Positions 25,505 to 33,300 of a stretch of DNA of 62,619 nucleotides are shown piece after piece. The notes beneath the pieces are model-generated. The model worked only from the letters and a program-made list of their open reading frames with translations, was not told the DNA's origin and made no database searches. Numbering within the stretch: position 1 is the stretch's first letter; every line of letters starts with the position of its first letter. This stretch comes from an uncultured Romboutsia sp. (GTDB lineage Bacteria; Bacillota; Clostridia; Peptostreptococcales; Peptostreptococcaceae). Location: contig CALFLM010000003.1 in the NCBI GenBank assembly GCA_937880075.1, forward strand, positions 1 to 62,619, written 5' to 3'. A program made the translations under genes and the position numbers.

Positions 25505-26623
25505 ATGGGAAATCATGATAATTTAATATTAAAAATTTTTATAAACAAAACAGGAAATTTCAATTCAAATAAAACAAGAAAGATAAATAAATATCCTAAT
25601 ATAAAAGAATATTTAGATAATAGATATAATGATTCTTTTTCTTTAGCAGAAACATTAAATAGAATTAAATTCCATATAGATAAACATCCAAAATGTCCAG
25701 TATGTGGAAATTATGTAAAATATGCTGGAGTATCAAATAACAAAATTTATTTTAAAGAAACTTGCTCATTAAGTTGTGGAAATAAATATGCAAAAGATAA
25801 AAGGGAGAAAACTTGCTTAGAAAAATATGGGGTTAAAAATGGTGGTGGATCTAAACAAGCATTAGAAAAAATAAAACAAACTTGTTTAGAAAAATATGGA
25901 GTAGATCATGTTTGGAAATCAAAAGAAATCCATAAAAAATGTACAGAAACAATAGAAAAAAGATATGGAGTAACTTCAACATTTGCTTTAGAATCAAGTA
26001 AACAAAATATGTTATCTAAATATGGAGTTACCAATATTATGGAATTAAAATCAACAAGAGAAAAAATAAAACAAACTTGTTTAGAAAAATATGGAGTAGA
26101 CCATGTTTGGAAAAATGAAAATGTAAGAAAGAAATGTTTAGAAGCATTTAAAGAAAACACAGGATATAATAGTCCAATCCAAATTCCTGGGATATCACAA
26201 AAGGTATTTGAAATTAGAAAGAAAAATCATACTCTGAATACTTCTAAAATAGAAGAACAATTATATAAAGATATTTATTCATTATTTCCATCAGTAAAAC
26301 GAGAATATAAAGAATTAAGATATCCTTGGCACTGTGATTTCTATATACCAGAATTAGATATGTTCATAGAACTCCAAGGATATTATACCCATGGAAAACA
26401 TCCTTATAACCCAAATTCTATTGAAGATTTGAATTTAGTAAAAGAACATATAAACAAATATGGTGATAATTGTCCATTGGTTAATATTTGGACAATTTCA
26501 GACCCAAAGAAAAGAGAAACGGCAAAGAAGAACAATTTGAATTATGTTGAACTCTTTAATAAAGAAGATATTAATTTATTTTTAATAAACTTACAGAATA
26601 TTAAGAATGAAAAGCTTAAGTGA
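25505..26623 (+). CDS. Homing endonuclease with zinc finger, KYGV repeats and Vsr/EDxHD-like nuclease, 372 aa
   Basis: I start it at ATG 25505 (MGNHDNLILK); a start at 25457 would add 16 residues. A zinc-finger-like site lies at C64, C67, C87 and C91. Five KYGV-type units follow (residues 103-200). The C-terminal 130 residues contain SVKREYKELRYPWHCDFY, IPELDMFIELQGYYTHGKHP and LVNIWTISDPKKRE, resembling EDxHD nucleases of the Vsr-like homing endonuclease group (candidate E251, D278, H296). The gene sits between the AAA+ gene and 26607-27140, overlapping the latter by 17 nt, as expected for an intergenic mobile endonuclease. It ends in TGA. Homologue at 1-1018. Confidence 0.8.
   Translation: MGNHDNLILKIFINKTGNFNSNKTRKINKYPNIKEYLDNRYNDSFSLAETLNRIKFHIDKHPKCPVCGNYVKYAGVSNNKIYFKETCSLSCGNKYAKDKREKTCLEKYGVKNGGGSKQALEKIKQTCLEKYGVDHVWKSKEIHKKCTETIEKRYGVTSTFALESSKQNMLSKYGVTNIMELKSTREKIKQTCLEKYGVDHVWKNENVRKKCLEAFKENTGYNSPIQIPGISQKVFEIRKKNHTLNTSKIEEQLYKDIYSLFPSVKREYKELRYPWHCDFYIPELDMFIELQGYYTHGKHPYNPNSIEDLNLVKEHINKYGDNCPLVNIWTISDPKKRETAKKNNLNYVELFNKEDINLFLINLQNIKNEKLK
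25866..26100 (+). repeat. Direct repeat inside the endonuclease gene
   Basis: The stretch 25866-25905 recurs at 26061-26100 without mismatch over 40 bases, and the next bases also match except one. Both encode EKIKQTCLEKYGVDHVWK. Indicates recent internal duplication. Confidence 0.85.
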
Positions 26624-27140
26624 TTTGATTTTGGAAGCAGAAGATCAGCAAAATAACAATCAAAATAATGATCAGCAAAATAATGACCAAAATCAACAAG
26701 ATAATAAAAACAAATCTGTAAAAGGTGATGCTGGTACATTCAAGCAATGGCCAGCTTTTGAAACAACTGTTAAAGGATGGATTAAAGTCATGTCTGGTCA
26801 AGAAGAAGCAAAAGATAGTTTCTTTGATGGTGGTTTCTTAGTACCAAATAGTATAGCTGGATGTGTTACAAATACACAAGCTAAGACCGCAACATTGACT
26901 AAGCAACTTGATTCAACTTGTAAAGTTTTGATAACAGAATTTTCATCTGATTTTAATTTCTTGTTAGATAATTTGAAACCTTATGGATATCAATCATCTG
27001 GATGGTCCAAGACAAAAGGTCCAAAAATAGCAGATATTATCAAATCTATGAAGGCTGAAGCTAAATCAGGTAATTCTGAAGAAAACAAAAATAATGACAA
27101 TAAAGACAATGGAAACAGTAATAACGGAGGTACCATGTAA
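26607..27140 (+). CDS. Putative packaged protein with N/Q-rich linkers, 177 aa
   Basis: MKSLSDLILE|AEDQ is the best match in the window to a T4-type capsid-targeting sequence with prohead-protease site. It is followed by a low-complexity N/Q/D linker (residues 13-35), a folded central domain (FKQWPAFETTVKGWIKVMSG to about 150) and a second N/E/K linker. No catalytic motif is seen. The layout resembles structural or internal head proteins. Its start overlaps the homing-endonuclease end by 17 nt. A second reading frame opens inside its 3' end (see 27094-27231). Confidence 0.65.
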   Translation: MKSLSDLILEAEDQQNNNQNNDQQNNDQNQQDNKNKSVKGDAGTFKQWPAFETTVKGWIKVMSGQEEAKDSFFDGGFLVPNSIAGCVTNTQAKTATLTKQLDSTCKVLITEFSSDFNFLLDNLKPYGYQSSGWSKTKGPKIADIIKSMKAEAKSGNSEENKNNDNKDNGNSNNGGTM

Positions 27141-27231
27141 TCAAACTACTCAAATTCACACTTATTGTGAAGGAATGGTAACAGAAGATTCAAAGAAAAA
27201 GAAAACAACAAATGATATAATTTCAGATTAA
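27094..27231 (+). CDS. Candidate overlapping short ORF, 45 aa
   Basis: In the +1 frame relative to 26607-27140 an ATG at 27094 opens 45 codons, 90 nt beyond the upstream stop. The last 30 residues (CNQTTQIHTYCEGMV... and TEDSKKKKTTNDIISD) look protein-like. An internal ATG at 27175 follows GAAGGA and would give 18 residues. It could be a small coupled gene, a +1 frameshift extension, or nothing. Confidence 0.3.
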   Translation: MTIKTMETVITEVPCNQTTQIHTYCEGMVTEDSKKKKTTNDIISD

Positions 27232-27244
27232 TTAATGTGATCTA

Positions 27245-27526
27245 ATGAAACAAATAAATGAGTATCTTGAGAAACCTATAAATGAATCTCAAGTTTATGA
27301 TGACATAATCAAGTCACTTCAAGAATCTAAAGAACAAGGTAAATCAATAGAAGAAGGACTTTTTACCGGTTTATTTGCTGGTGCTGCAGCTTTTACTGTT
27401 GGTCCTACAATAATGAAAGCTGTTGCTAATGTTCTTGGAATTGATTTGAAGGGTCCATTAGGTAGTTTAATGACAAGTCGATTGATTTTAACAGCAGTTG
27501 GGGCAAAATTGGGATACCGTATTTGA
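27245..27526 (+). CDS. Putative packaged membrane-active protein, 93 aa
   Basis: MKQINEYLEKPINE|SQV fits the (I/L)xE pattern. After a helical charged region (DDIIKSLQESKEQGKSIEEG), residues 38-93 are glycine- and alanine-rich and hydrophobic (FTGLFAGAAAFTVGPTIMKA, then a second segment, RLILTAVGAKLG), which could form two membrane-inserting helices. Such a protein could be ejected with the DNA or line a pore. It ends within a terminator hairpin. Function is inferred from composition only. Confidence 0.6.
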   Translation: MKQINEYLEKPINESQVYDDIIKSLQESKEQGKSIEEGLFTGLFAGAAAFTVGPTIMKAVANVLGIDLKGPLGSLMTSRLILTAVGAKLGYRI

Positions 27527-27539
27527 TATCCCAATTTTT
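27509..27539. terminator. Intrinsic terminator, bidirectional
   Basis: 8-bp stem TTGGGATA/TATCCCAA, loop containing the TGA of 27245-27526, then TTTTT. The other strand gives TTTTG after the stem and can end 27551-28876. Confidence 0.8.
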
Positions 27540-27550
27540 ATTCTAACTTA

Positions 27551-28876
27551 TTATTTCAAATATTTTAATTCTTTCAAATACTTTGTACAAATTGCATTTC
27601 CATAAAGATAAGCAATTACACTCTTCATTGGATCATTTATGATATATGAAGTCAATTTCATCCAAATAATACCAACAATAATCTTTATATTTGTGTCAAT
27701 TGGCATATTATCCAAATCAATTTGTGTAATTGAAGAAAAATCACCAGATGGATATTCTAATTTAAGATTCATACCATCCGAATAATCAATTTCTTCAATT
27801 GTGACATAAGGAGCACTGTTGAATCTTGAATATCCATTAAGTCCATAGCAGAATTTTGCAATATCATATTCTGCCATTCCTAATCCAATTGTCTTAAGAT
27901 TTCCAAAATATCCACGTGGATCAATAAAGATTACATTACCATCTTTATCAATCATTGTATTATCCGTATTTGGATCACCATGACAAAGACACGCGTTGAA
28001 ATTAATTTCATTATTCTCATACCATTTCTTTAATGCATCCATCAATACATTAAAATGGGTTGTAATTGGCATATAATCAATACACCTTACTTCAGTTTTT
28101 TCAATGAAATAATCAATCAATTTCTTACATGGATTTACTCTAGTATATACTTTTCCAATCAATTCATTATAGAATGCCCTTCTAATATCTTCATCTTCAT
28201 CATCTACATCTATATCAACATCATTAATAGTATGTAAAGCTTTTATTACATTAGAAATCAATTTCTTAAAATCACCATTTTTATAATACCATTCTTGAGC
28301 CGTTACTCCATCGATTTTATTTAAAATCAATTCATGTTTGTTTTCATCATATCCTTGTTTTCCGCATAAACATGGTATATTGCTATATTTGTCGTAGAAA
28401 TCATTTTCAATCTTTTGTAATTTGATAGCATCTTCTGTCTTTGCAATCTTAATTACTTTATCATCTTCAATTTTAATCTGGTTAAAATATCTACATGTAT
28501 TTTTGGTTGACAAATCCATAAGATATTTCTTTTGGTCAAATTCTTCTCGGATACCTTTATCCCAACATTCAATAGAAAAAGTTTTTGTCAAATCACCCAT
28601 CCTATCAATTTCAGAAATTACATGCACTCTATCATAAAATTCTCTATTATGACAAAGAAATGAATCCAACAACTCAGCATATTCATGAAATGCCTCATAA
28701 ACATAAATATCACCATCATATTTATCAAGCAATTCATCAATCTTTCTCTCAATTATAGTTTTTTCTCCATCTGTGACCAAATAGAATGGAAAAACTAACT
28801 CTAAGTTAAGCTCCATATAATGACTTTCTGGATAATGTGACTGAACAACAAATAAACAATTCTTTTTCATTTTCAT
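27551..28876 (-). CDS. APH/choline-kinase-like sugar or small-molecule kinase, 441 aa
   Basis: The C-terminal 300 residues show the aminoglycoside-phosphotransferase fold: DKVIKIAKTEDAIKLQKIEN (nucleotide lysine and helix C), LILNKIDGVTAQEW, CHGDPNTDNTM with catalytic D301 (HGDPNTDN, 299-306), and FIDPRG (D319) as metal-binding motif. The N-terminal 130 residues form an extra alpha/beta domain (NCLFVVQSHYPES, DGDIYVYEAFHEYAELLDSF). Both catalytic motifs are intact, unlike those in the kinase-like part of 10146-11618. Paired with a SIS isomerase directly upstream, it may phosphorylate a sugar. Confidence 0.75.
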   Translation of the reverse strand: MKMKKNCLFVVQSHYPESHYMELNLELVFPFYLVTDGEKTIIERKIDELLDKYDGDIYVYEAFHEYAELLDSFLCHNREFYDRVHVISEIDRMGDLTKTFSIECWDKGIREEFDQKKYLMDLSTKNTCRYFNQIKIEDDKVIKIAKTEDAIKLQKIENDFYDKYSNIPCLCGKQGYDENKHELILNKIDGVTAQEWYYKNGDFKKLISNVIKALHTINDVDIDVDDEDEDIRRAFYNELIGKVYTRVNPCKKLIDYFIEKTEVRCIDYMPITTHFNVLMDALKKWYENNEINFNACLCHGDPNTDNTMIDKDGNVIFIDPRGYFGNLKTIGLGMAEYDIAKFCYGLNGYSRFNSAPYVTIEEIDYSDGMNLKLEYPSGDFSSITQIDLDNMPIDTNIKIIVGIIWMKLTSYIINDPMKSVIAYLYGNAICTKYLKELKYLK

Positions 28877-28909
28877 TAATTTTAAATCAATACTAACATA
28901 GACAATATT

Positions 28910-28939
28910 AATATAGATTAGTTTCTTAAAGTATTCAAA
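28910..28939 (-). promoter_or_regulatory. Promoter, -33/-7 type
   Basis: Minus strand: TTTG, 20 nt, TATATTAAT, about 34 nt before the ATG of 27551-28876; the -33 box lies in the end of the SIS gene. It allows separate expression of the kinase. Confidence 0.6.
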
Positions 28940-29571
28940 AGATTAGTAACTTTTGATTGTAATGTTCCAGATGGATGACTCTTTTGCAATCTTTCACACA
29001 TGTTTACCATACCAAGCTCTTCTGAATTGAATGCCCCAGATATAGCTGTGGACATTACTGCTTCAAATATTATATTTGATGTGGCAGGTACAATTCCAAA
29101 TCCATCCAACTCTCCTGGATCTGTCTTTATGTGACAAATAAAATCAATATCTTTACATGACCTTACTTTATTCAATTGCATTTCATTTGACATGCAAATC
29201 ATTATAATTTTACATTTTGGCCGTAATTGTTTCATATATTTGAACAACACATAAAGTTCATTTGAGCATCCAGATTTTGATATAGCAATCAGTAAAGATG
29301 GTTTGTCAGTTGAAATAGGTCCTAAATCTCCATGTCCTGCTAAGCACGTATCTATGAATTGTCCATCAACCATTATTGATTTCAATGTAGCAGCATTCTT
29401 TTGAGCTATATATCCCGGCTTACCTATTCCTGTAATATATATTGTTTGATTGTCTAATATGGATTCTTTAATCATATCAGAAAGAATGTTGATGTTTTTC
29501 ATAGACCCAACATCATTCCTCATGGTATTTAATGAAGCCAAACAATCATTTATGAAATCGAAATTTATCAT
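28918..29571 (-). CDS. SIS-domain sugar isomerase, KdsD/GmhA-like, 217 aa
   Basis: A single SIS domain: ITGIGKPGYIAQKNAATLKS (46-65), DLGPIS, LLIAISKSGCSNEL (94-106) and IIMICMSNEMQLNKV. This is the arrangement in arabinose-5-phosphate and sedoheptulose-7-phosphate isomerases (KdsD/GutQ, GmhA), here without CBS domains. C-terminal MCERLQKSHPSGTLQSKV is also typical of KdsD-like proteins. It could feed a Kdo- or heptose-type route with the HAD phosphatase and nucleotidyltransferase of the left cluster and the kinase next to it. Exact substrate unknown. Confidence 0.8.
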   Translation of the reverse strand: MINFDFINDCLASLNTMRNDVGSMKNINILSDMIKESILDNQTIYITGIGKPGYIAQKNAATLKSIMVDGQFIDTCLAGHGDLGPISTDKPSLLIAISKSGCSNELYVLFKYMKQLRPKCKIIMICMSNEMQLNKVRSCKDIDFICHIKTDPGELDGFGIVPATSNIIFEAVMSTAISGAFNSEELGMVNMCERLQKSHPSGTLQSKVTNLLNTLRN

Positions 29572-29637
29572 AGTGTATTTTATTTTTAAACAACTAAGAA
29601 TTAAATCTTGTACTTTAATAAAATAGAAATTAAGTGT

Positions 29638-29655
29638 TTCGGTTTCATCCGAACC
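29638..29655 (+). other. 5'-UTR hairpin upstream of 29687
   Basis: TTCGG tttcat CCGAA forms a 5-bp hairpin 34 nt upstream of the ATG of the 426-residue protein gene; GGTT/AACC is a competing pairing. This 115-nt intergenic region between divergent genes must also hold promoters, but I see no good -33/-7 pair. Confidence 0.35.
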
Positions 29656-29686
29656 TAGTCATAAATAAATTATACCAAAAACTAAA

Positions 29687-30967
29687 ATGAATCTAAATTT
29701 GATTAAAGGCCTTCAATTTGCTGAAAAGCTCAACATGACAGAGGCTATTACCGAGTCAGGTAAGGAATTCTTGAAATCTTATCGTGGCTATCTTTACACA
29801 AATCCAGCAAGCTATGGCCTTGTCAATGGTTTCATATCTGAAGCATGCAACCACAAGTATGACAATGGTATTGCTTCTATTTTAGAGTCCGTTCTGAAGT
29901 ATGTAACAGAAAACAAGATAAGTTGGAAGATTGCAAGTGCATGTGAGATCATTGAAAACTCTAATGATCCTTATGGTTATATTGCTAAGGAAGGTTGTAA
30001 GACAGCAGAAAAGCTTCTTGAAATGAATGAATCGGAAGTAGTACAGTATATTAAGGCTGGAGCACTAAAATCCATCCAGTACATTCCAGAATTCAGAAAC
30101 ATTTGTAAAGAAGTATATGGTACAATGCATGTTGATGAAGTACGTACACAACAGTATTCTCTAATCAATCCATTGTCTTATGCCATTGTGAATGAAGATG
30201 AAACTTGGTTCTGTGTAAATGGCCTTACTTATTGCATTAAAGAAGGTAAAGTAGAGAATAAGATGTGTGAAGATCAGACTTTCAATACTATCAACTATCT
30301 TCTTCCTAATTTTGAAAAGGTAGATGAAAGTCTTGTATTTACTTGGACTCCTAACTTTGGTGAAAAGCCATTTACTTTTGTTCTTGCTGAATCTGGTATT
30401 CAACTTAAGAAGGATAATATTGTAGATGAATCATTCAACAATACAGTAGACTTTAAAGTTTATTGTGACAATCTTTCTACTACTATGTTTGGTGCTACTA
30501 AGACTAACTTCATGAATATAGTAGCTAATGTTGCTACTGTACAAGAAGGTATGGATAACATTTGTGAAGTAGATAATGCTAAGATTCTTGAATGTGTAGA
30601 TGGCAGCATTGCTACAATTGTAGAAGCTAAAGAAAATGTTACACTTACTTGGAATCGTAGTGCACAAGTAAAGTGTAATGAATGCCAGAATTTTGAATAC
30701 ATGCATGAAGCATTGGATCAAATCAAGTCTTTGACTAATATCAATCTTCGTGAAAACTACCAAGCTCGTATTGATGAAGATTTGAAGAAAGAAGACCCAG
30801 ATTCTTATGCACAAATTCATGAACAACTACAAGCAAATAAAGATGCAAAAATTGAATCTCGTCGTATGAAGATACAACAACTTGCAGAATCTTATAAGAA
30901 TGATCCTACAAAAATTGCTATTCTTTCTTCATTAAGTAAAGAGCTTGCAATGCTTGAAAACAAATAA
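29687..30967 (+). CDS. Probable abundant virion protein, 426 aa
   Basis: Not recognised. The N-terminal region is helical (LIKGLQFAEKLNMTEAITE|SGKEFLKS) and contains the (I/L)xE-small pattern about 24 residues in. The middle is mixed with several cysteines, the C-terminus (residues 340-426) a long charged helix (YAQIHEQLQANKDAKIESRR). Codons are less AT-biased than in small neighbours, as for a highly expressed gene. It stands alone on the plus strand with its own leader and a strong terminator. A head-core, prohead or internal protein is plausible. Confidence 0.6.
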   Translation: MNLNLIKGLQFAEKLNMTEAITESGKEFLKSYRGYLYTNPASYGLVNGFISEACNHKYDNGIASILESVLKYVTENKISWKIASACEIIENSNDPYGYIAKEGCKTAEKLLEMNESEVVQYIKAGALKSIQYIPEFRNICKEVYGTMHVDEVRTQQYSLINPLSYAIVNEDETWFCVNGLTYCIKEGKVENKMCEDQTFNTINYLLPNFEKVDESLVFTWTPNFGEKPFTFVLAESGIQLKKDNIVDESFNNTVDFKVYCDNLSTTMFGATKTNFMNIVANVATVQEGMDNICEVDNAKILECVDGSIATIVEAKENVTLTWNRSAQVKCNECQNFEYMHEALDQIKSLTNINLRENYQARIDEDLKKEDPDSYAQIHEQLQANKDAKIESRRMKIQQLAESYKNDPTKIAILSSLSKELAMLENK

Positions 30968-30987
30968 GAGAATAAATAATATAAAAG

Positions 30988-31019
30988 AAAAGAGAACTTT
31001 CAATTGAAGGTTCTCTTTT
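30988..31019. terminator. Intrinsic terminator, bidirectional
   Basis: AAAAGAGAAC ... GTTCTCTTTT around the palindrome TTCAATTGAA makes a nearly perfect long hairpin, followed by TTTGTTTTT. It lies between convergent units. Confidence 0.85.
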
Positions 31020-31050
31020 TTGTTTTTCATAGTTTAATCTTAAATTGTGT

Positions 31051-31133
31051 CAGGGACGTTAAAATTGTCTTAGCTGATAGAATATACTTAAACATATTCT
31101 TCCGCTCCCTGTGTGACCCAGGCGCTATCCTGG
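31051..31133 (-). ncRNA. Recurrent 3'-UTR structured RNA element, copy B
   Basis: On the minus strand it starts 5 nt after the stop of 31139-31513. P1: CCAGG (31133-31129) and CCTGG, loop ATAGCG, plus a T-G pair. P2: CAGGGA (31111-31106) with TCCCTG (31056-31051). P3: GAATAT gtttaagt ATATTC. GCGGAA follows P2 5' and TTTTAACG precedes P2 3', as in the other copies. It lies after the terminator of the opposing gene, so it belongs to the leftward transcript. Confidence 0.8.
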
Positions 31134-31138
31134 AGAAT

Positions 31139-31513
31139 TTATAGATAATCTCTTAAATCATTAAAGAATTCTGTAACAAAAATACCTGCATCGTCAAGAT
31201 CATCCTTAAAAGAATATATGATAGAACGATTTGTCAATGCTGGATCATGTGAAACTAGATAGATAGGACATTCCTTAATAGGATACATTTCTACTGTACC
31301 ATCCGCAAAACATACACTATAAATTCTATCCGACTTATCACCTAGCAAATTATATAGCTTCTGTAAATCTTCTGCTGTAGTTATTTCAAAAATATCCTTT
31401 AGCAAATCAATCTTGATGGTAGCATTACGACCATGATAACCTGTACCATACCATAAGATTGCTTGCAATACCAATTCCAAATTAAATTTATCTAATTCTG
31501 TACAATTCTTCAT
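31139..31513 (-). CDS. Hypothetical protein, 124 aa
   Basis: Unknown. Helical N-terminus (KFNLELVLQAILWYGTGYHG), then alternating strands and helices (RIYSVCFADGTVEMYPIKEC, PIYLVSHDPALTNRSIIYSF), acidic C-terminus. No motif identifies it. It is a single-gene unit with its own promoter (31558-31586) and RNA element B at its 3' end. The association of the element with such a small, otherwise ordinary gene argues against a role specific to tail proteins. Confidence 0.6.
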   Translation of the reverse strand: MKNCTELDKFNLELVLQAILWYGTGYHGRNATIKIDLLKDIFEITTAEDLQKLYNLLGDKSDRIYSVCFADGTVEMYPIKECPIYLVSHDPALTNRSIIYSFKDDLDDAGIFVTEFFNDLRDYL

Positions 31514-31557
31514 GTTCTAATTATAAAAATTAAAGTTCCACATTCATTAACATTATG

Positions 31558-31586
31558 AATATAGAACTTTTATTATTTATTTCAAA
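31558..31586 (-). promoter_or_regulatory. Promoter, -33/-7 type
   Basis: Minus strand: TTTG, 19 nt, TATATTCATAATG, about 45 nt upstream of the ATG of 31139-31513. Confidence 0.65.
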
Positions 31587-31589
31587 AAT

Positions 31590-32615
31590 TTAGAAAAAAT
31601 TATATCCTTGGATTTCTTTATATTTGTAATGTTGCTCATCATCAGAAGCTTTATGGGATATTTCCTCCAAGAATAGCATATTCTTATCCATGGATTTCCA
31701 TTTGTCAATATCAATATAGCCCAAAACTGATCCTATAAAGATTGATGGATCTTTAGTATATTCAAGCATTTCATTTGTCCATATTGGTTCTACAATATTC
31801 ATCAAATGATCTGATTTTATTTTCTTATGCAATTCAAGATAATGTTCTTTTTCCTTCTCTCTTTCTCGATACTTCTTAACAGTAATAGTTACAAAATCAT
31901 TGTAGTTCAATTTGGAATCACCAAATTTACTTAATTTATGTCCATTATCAAATTCAACATCAACACACTTATACCAAGCATGTGGTAATCCACCAATATA
32001 GTCAATGTATTTTCTACCTTCATTGATGTTGTAAGTGTTGATAAGGTTTCCAAACACAATATCATCACAAATAGTCTGATAAGCAAAAGAAATACCATTC
32101 TTTATGATTGCTTTATCATATACTTCCTTACTTGTAAGAATTCCATTTCCTCTTGGATATATACAAAGTGGATAAGGGCAACAAGCTTCAGATAGAGAAT
32201 ACAAATCTGAACCATAAGTTATTTTTGGATCAGCATGATTCAATATAAAATCATTCAAAACTCTGATATTCACATAAGTGCTTGTATTAGTTCTGAATAT
32301 CCAATCTGGGGAATACTTGTCTGCAATAAACCTATATGCCATCCAAGTTTTCTTAAATGTATATTGCATATCATCTTCACAAGCAAGATGCAAATGCCAA
32401 ACATTTTCATGATCTTTATATTGATTGAACTCAGTTTTCATGTAATTTCCTCCAGTGTAGTAAATTACTGATAAATTTTCAGGAAGCTCTTTAGCCCAGG
32501 TTTCTAATGCAAGGTCAAACTCATCCTGAAAAGTGAATCCTTTACATATTTCAGCATTAGCTCCCATAACCAATATGAATAATTTAGGAGCATATTTCAA
32601 TTGATTTTCTGACAT
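31590..32615 (-). CDS. GT31/Fringe-like glycosyltransferase, 341 aa
   Basis: The order of elements resembles GT31-type galactosyl/N-acetylglucosaminyl transferases: KLFILVMGA, then WMAYRFIADKYSPDWIFRTN at the place of the Fringe KWF...D segment, YPRGNGILTSKEVYD, and CDDIVFGNLI at the place of the (E/D)DV motif. The DxD metal site is replaced by RTNTS (108-112), so activity or metal use is uncertain. It could decorate virion or host glycans. It begins the next unit after 32617-33300 with almost no gap. Confidence 0.55.
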   Translation of the reverse strand: MSENQLKYAPKLFILVMGANAEICKGFTFQDEFDLALETWAKELPENLSVIYYTGGNYMKTEFNQYKDHENVWHLHLACEDDMQYTFKKTWMAYRFIADKYSPDWIFRTNTSTYVNIRVLNDFILNHADPKITYGSDLYSLSEACCPYPLCIYPRGNGILTSKEVYDKAIIKNGISFAYQTICDDIVFGNLINTYNINEGRKYIDYIGGLPHAWYKCVDVEFDNGHKLSKFGDSKLNYNDFVTITVKKYREREKEKEHYLELHKKIKSDHLMNIVEPIWTNEMLEYTKDPSIFIGSVLGYIDIDKWKSMDKNMLFLEEISHKASDDEQHYKYKEIQGYNFF

Positions 32616-32616
32616 G

Positions 32617-33300
32617 TTAAATATGATTTAATTTTTCATCTTCTGCAGCATATTTTATTGCTAGTTTCTTAAACTCCTGAATATCTTCTTCTGTAAGCTT
32701 CTCATCTACATTGTGGTTGTAGAAAAGATGATTTCCCATCATTATCTTTGTATGCTTGTGACCTTTAATATCTCTTGTATAGAAATATCCATCTTCTTTC
32801 TTATCATAAAATTTCTTAGGATCCATAATAGCTTCTGCTGCCTCTATTGGGATAGGTAATGCACCACAACGTAATGCAAATGTTGCAGCTTTTGAAGAAA
32901 ATTCACCCCATACATTTCTTTCCATTCTCTTGAAATCTTCTATCAATATCTTCTTCAGATATTCAGAATTTCCTTCTGATGCAGCTATAGCAACTATCTT
33001 TCTACCTCGATTCTTTGTTCTGTCATTCAAATAAACATCTGAACCAGCATTAGGATGTCTCTTATCAGCATACAATGCAACAGCAACTATCTTACCTTCA
33101 TTTCTGTATAGCTTGGCAAAATCTGCTTTATTTACAATATCTTCTTTCTTCTCAATTCCTGAGCAACCACCAATATCTCTATATCCATATTCTATAATAG
33201 AAAACATATCATCCCCATATTTATCTACTAATTTAGATACTGATTCTTTATCTGTTCCTGTAATATAATGCTCTTCAATATACTGAATTAATTTCTTCAT
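32617..33300 (-). CDS. Putative acyltransferase-like protein with capsid-targeting-like N-terminus, 227 aa
   Basis: MKKLIQYIEE|HYI fits the (I/L)xE pattern. The middle (IVAVALYADKRHPNAGSDVY, NRGRKIVAIAASEGNSEYLK) has the strand-loop-helix layout seen in GNAT-like folds, but the acetyl-CoA loop is not certain. SKAATFALRCGALPIPIEAA and YFYTRDIKGHKHTKIMMGNH are conserved-looking blocks. Its ATG overlaps the TGA of the esterase gene (ATGA), so the two are coupled. Confidence 0.5.
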   Translation of the reverse strand: MKKLIQYIEEHYITGTDKESVSKLVDKYGDDMFSIIEYGYRDIGGCSGIEKKEDIVNKADFAKLYRNEGKIVAVALYADKRHPNAGSDVYLNDRTKNRGRKIVAIAASEGNSEYLKKILIEDFKRMERNVWGEFSSKAATFALRCGALPIPIEAAEAIMDPKKFYDKKEDGYFYTRDIKGHKHTKIMMGNHLFYNHNVDEKLTEEDIQEFKKLAIKYAAEDEKLNHI

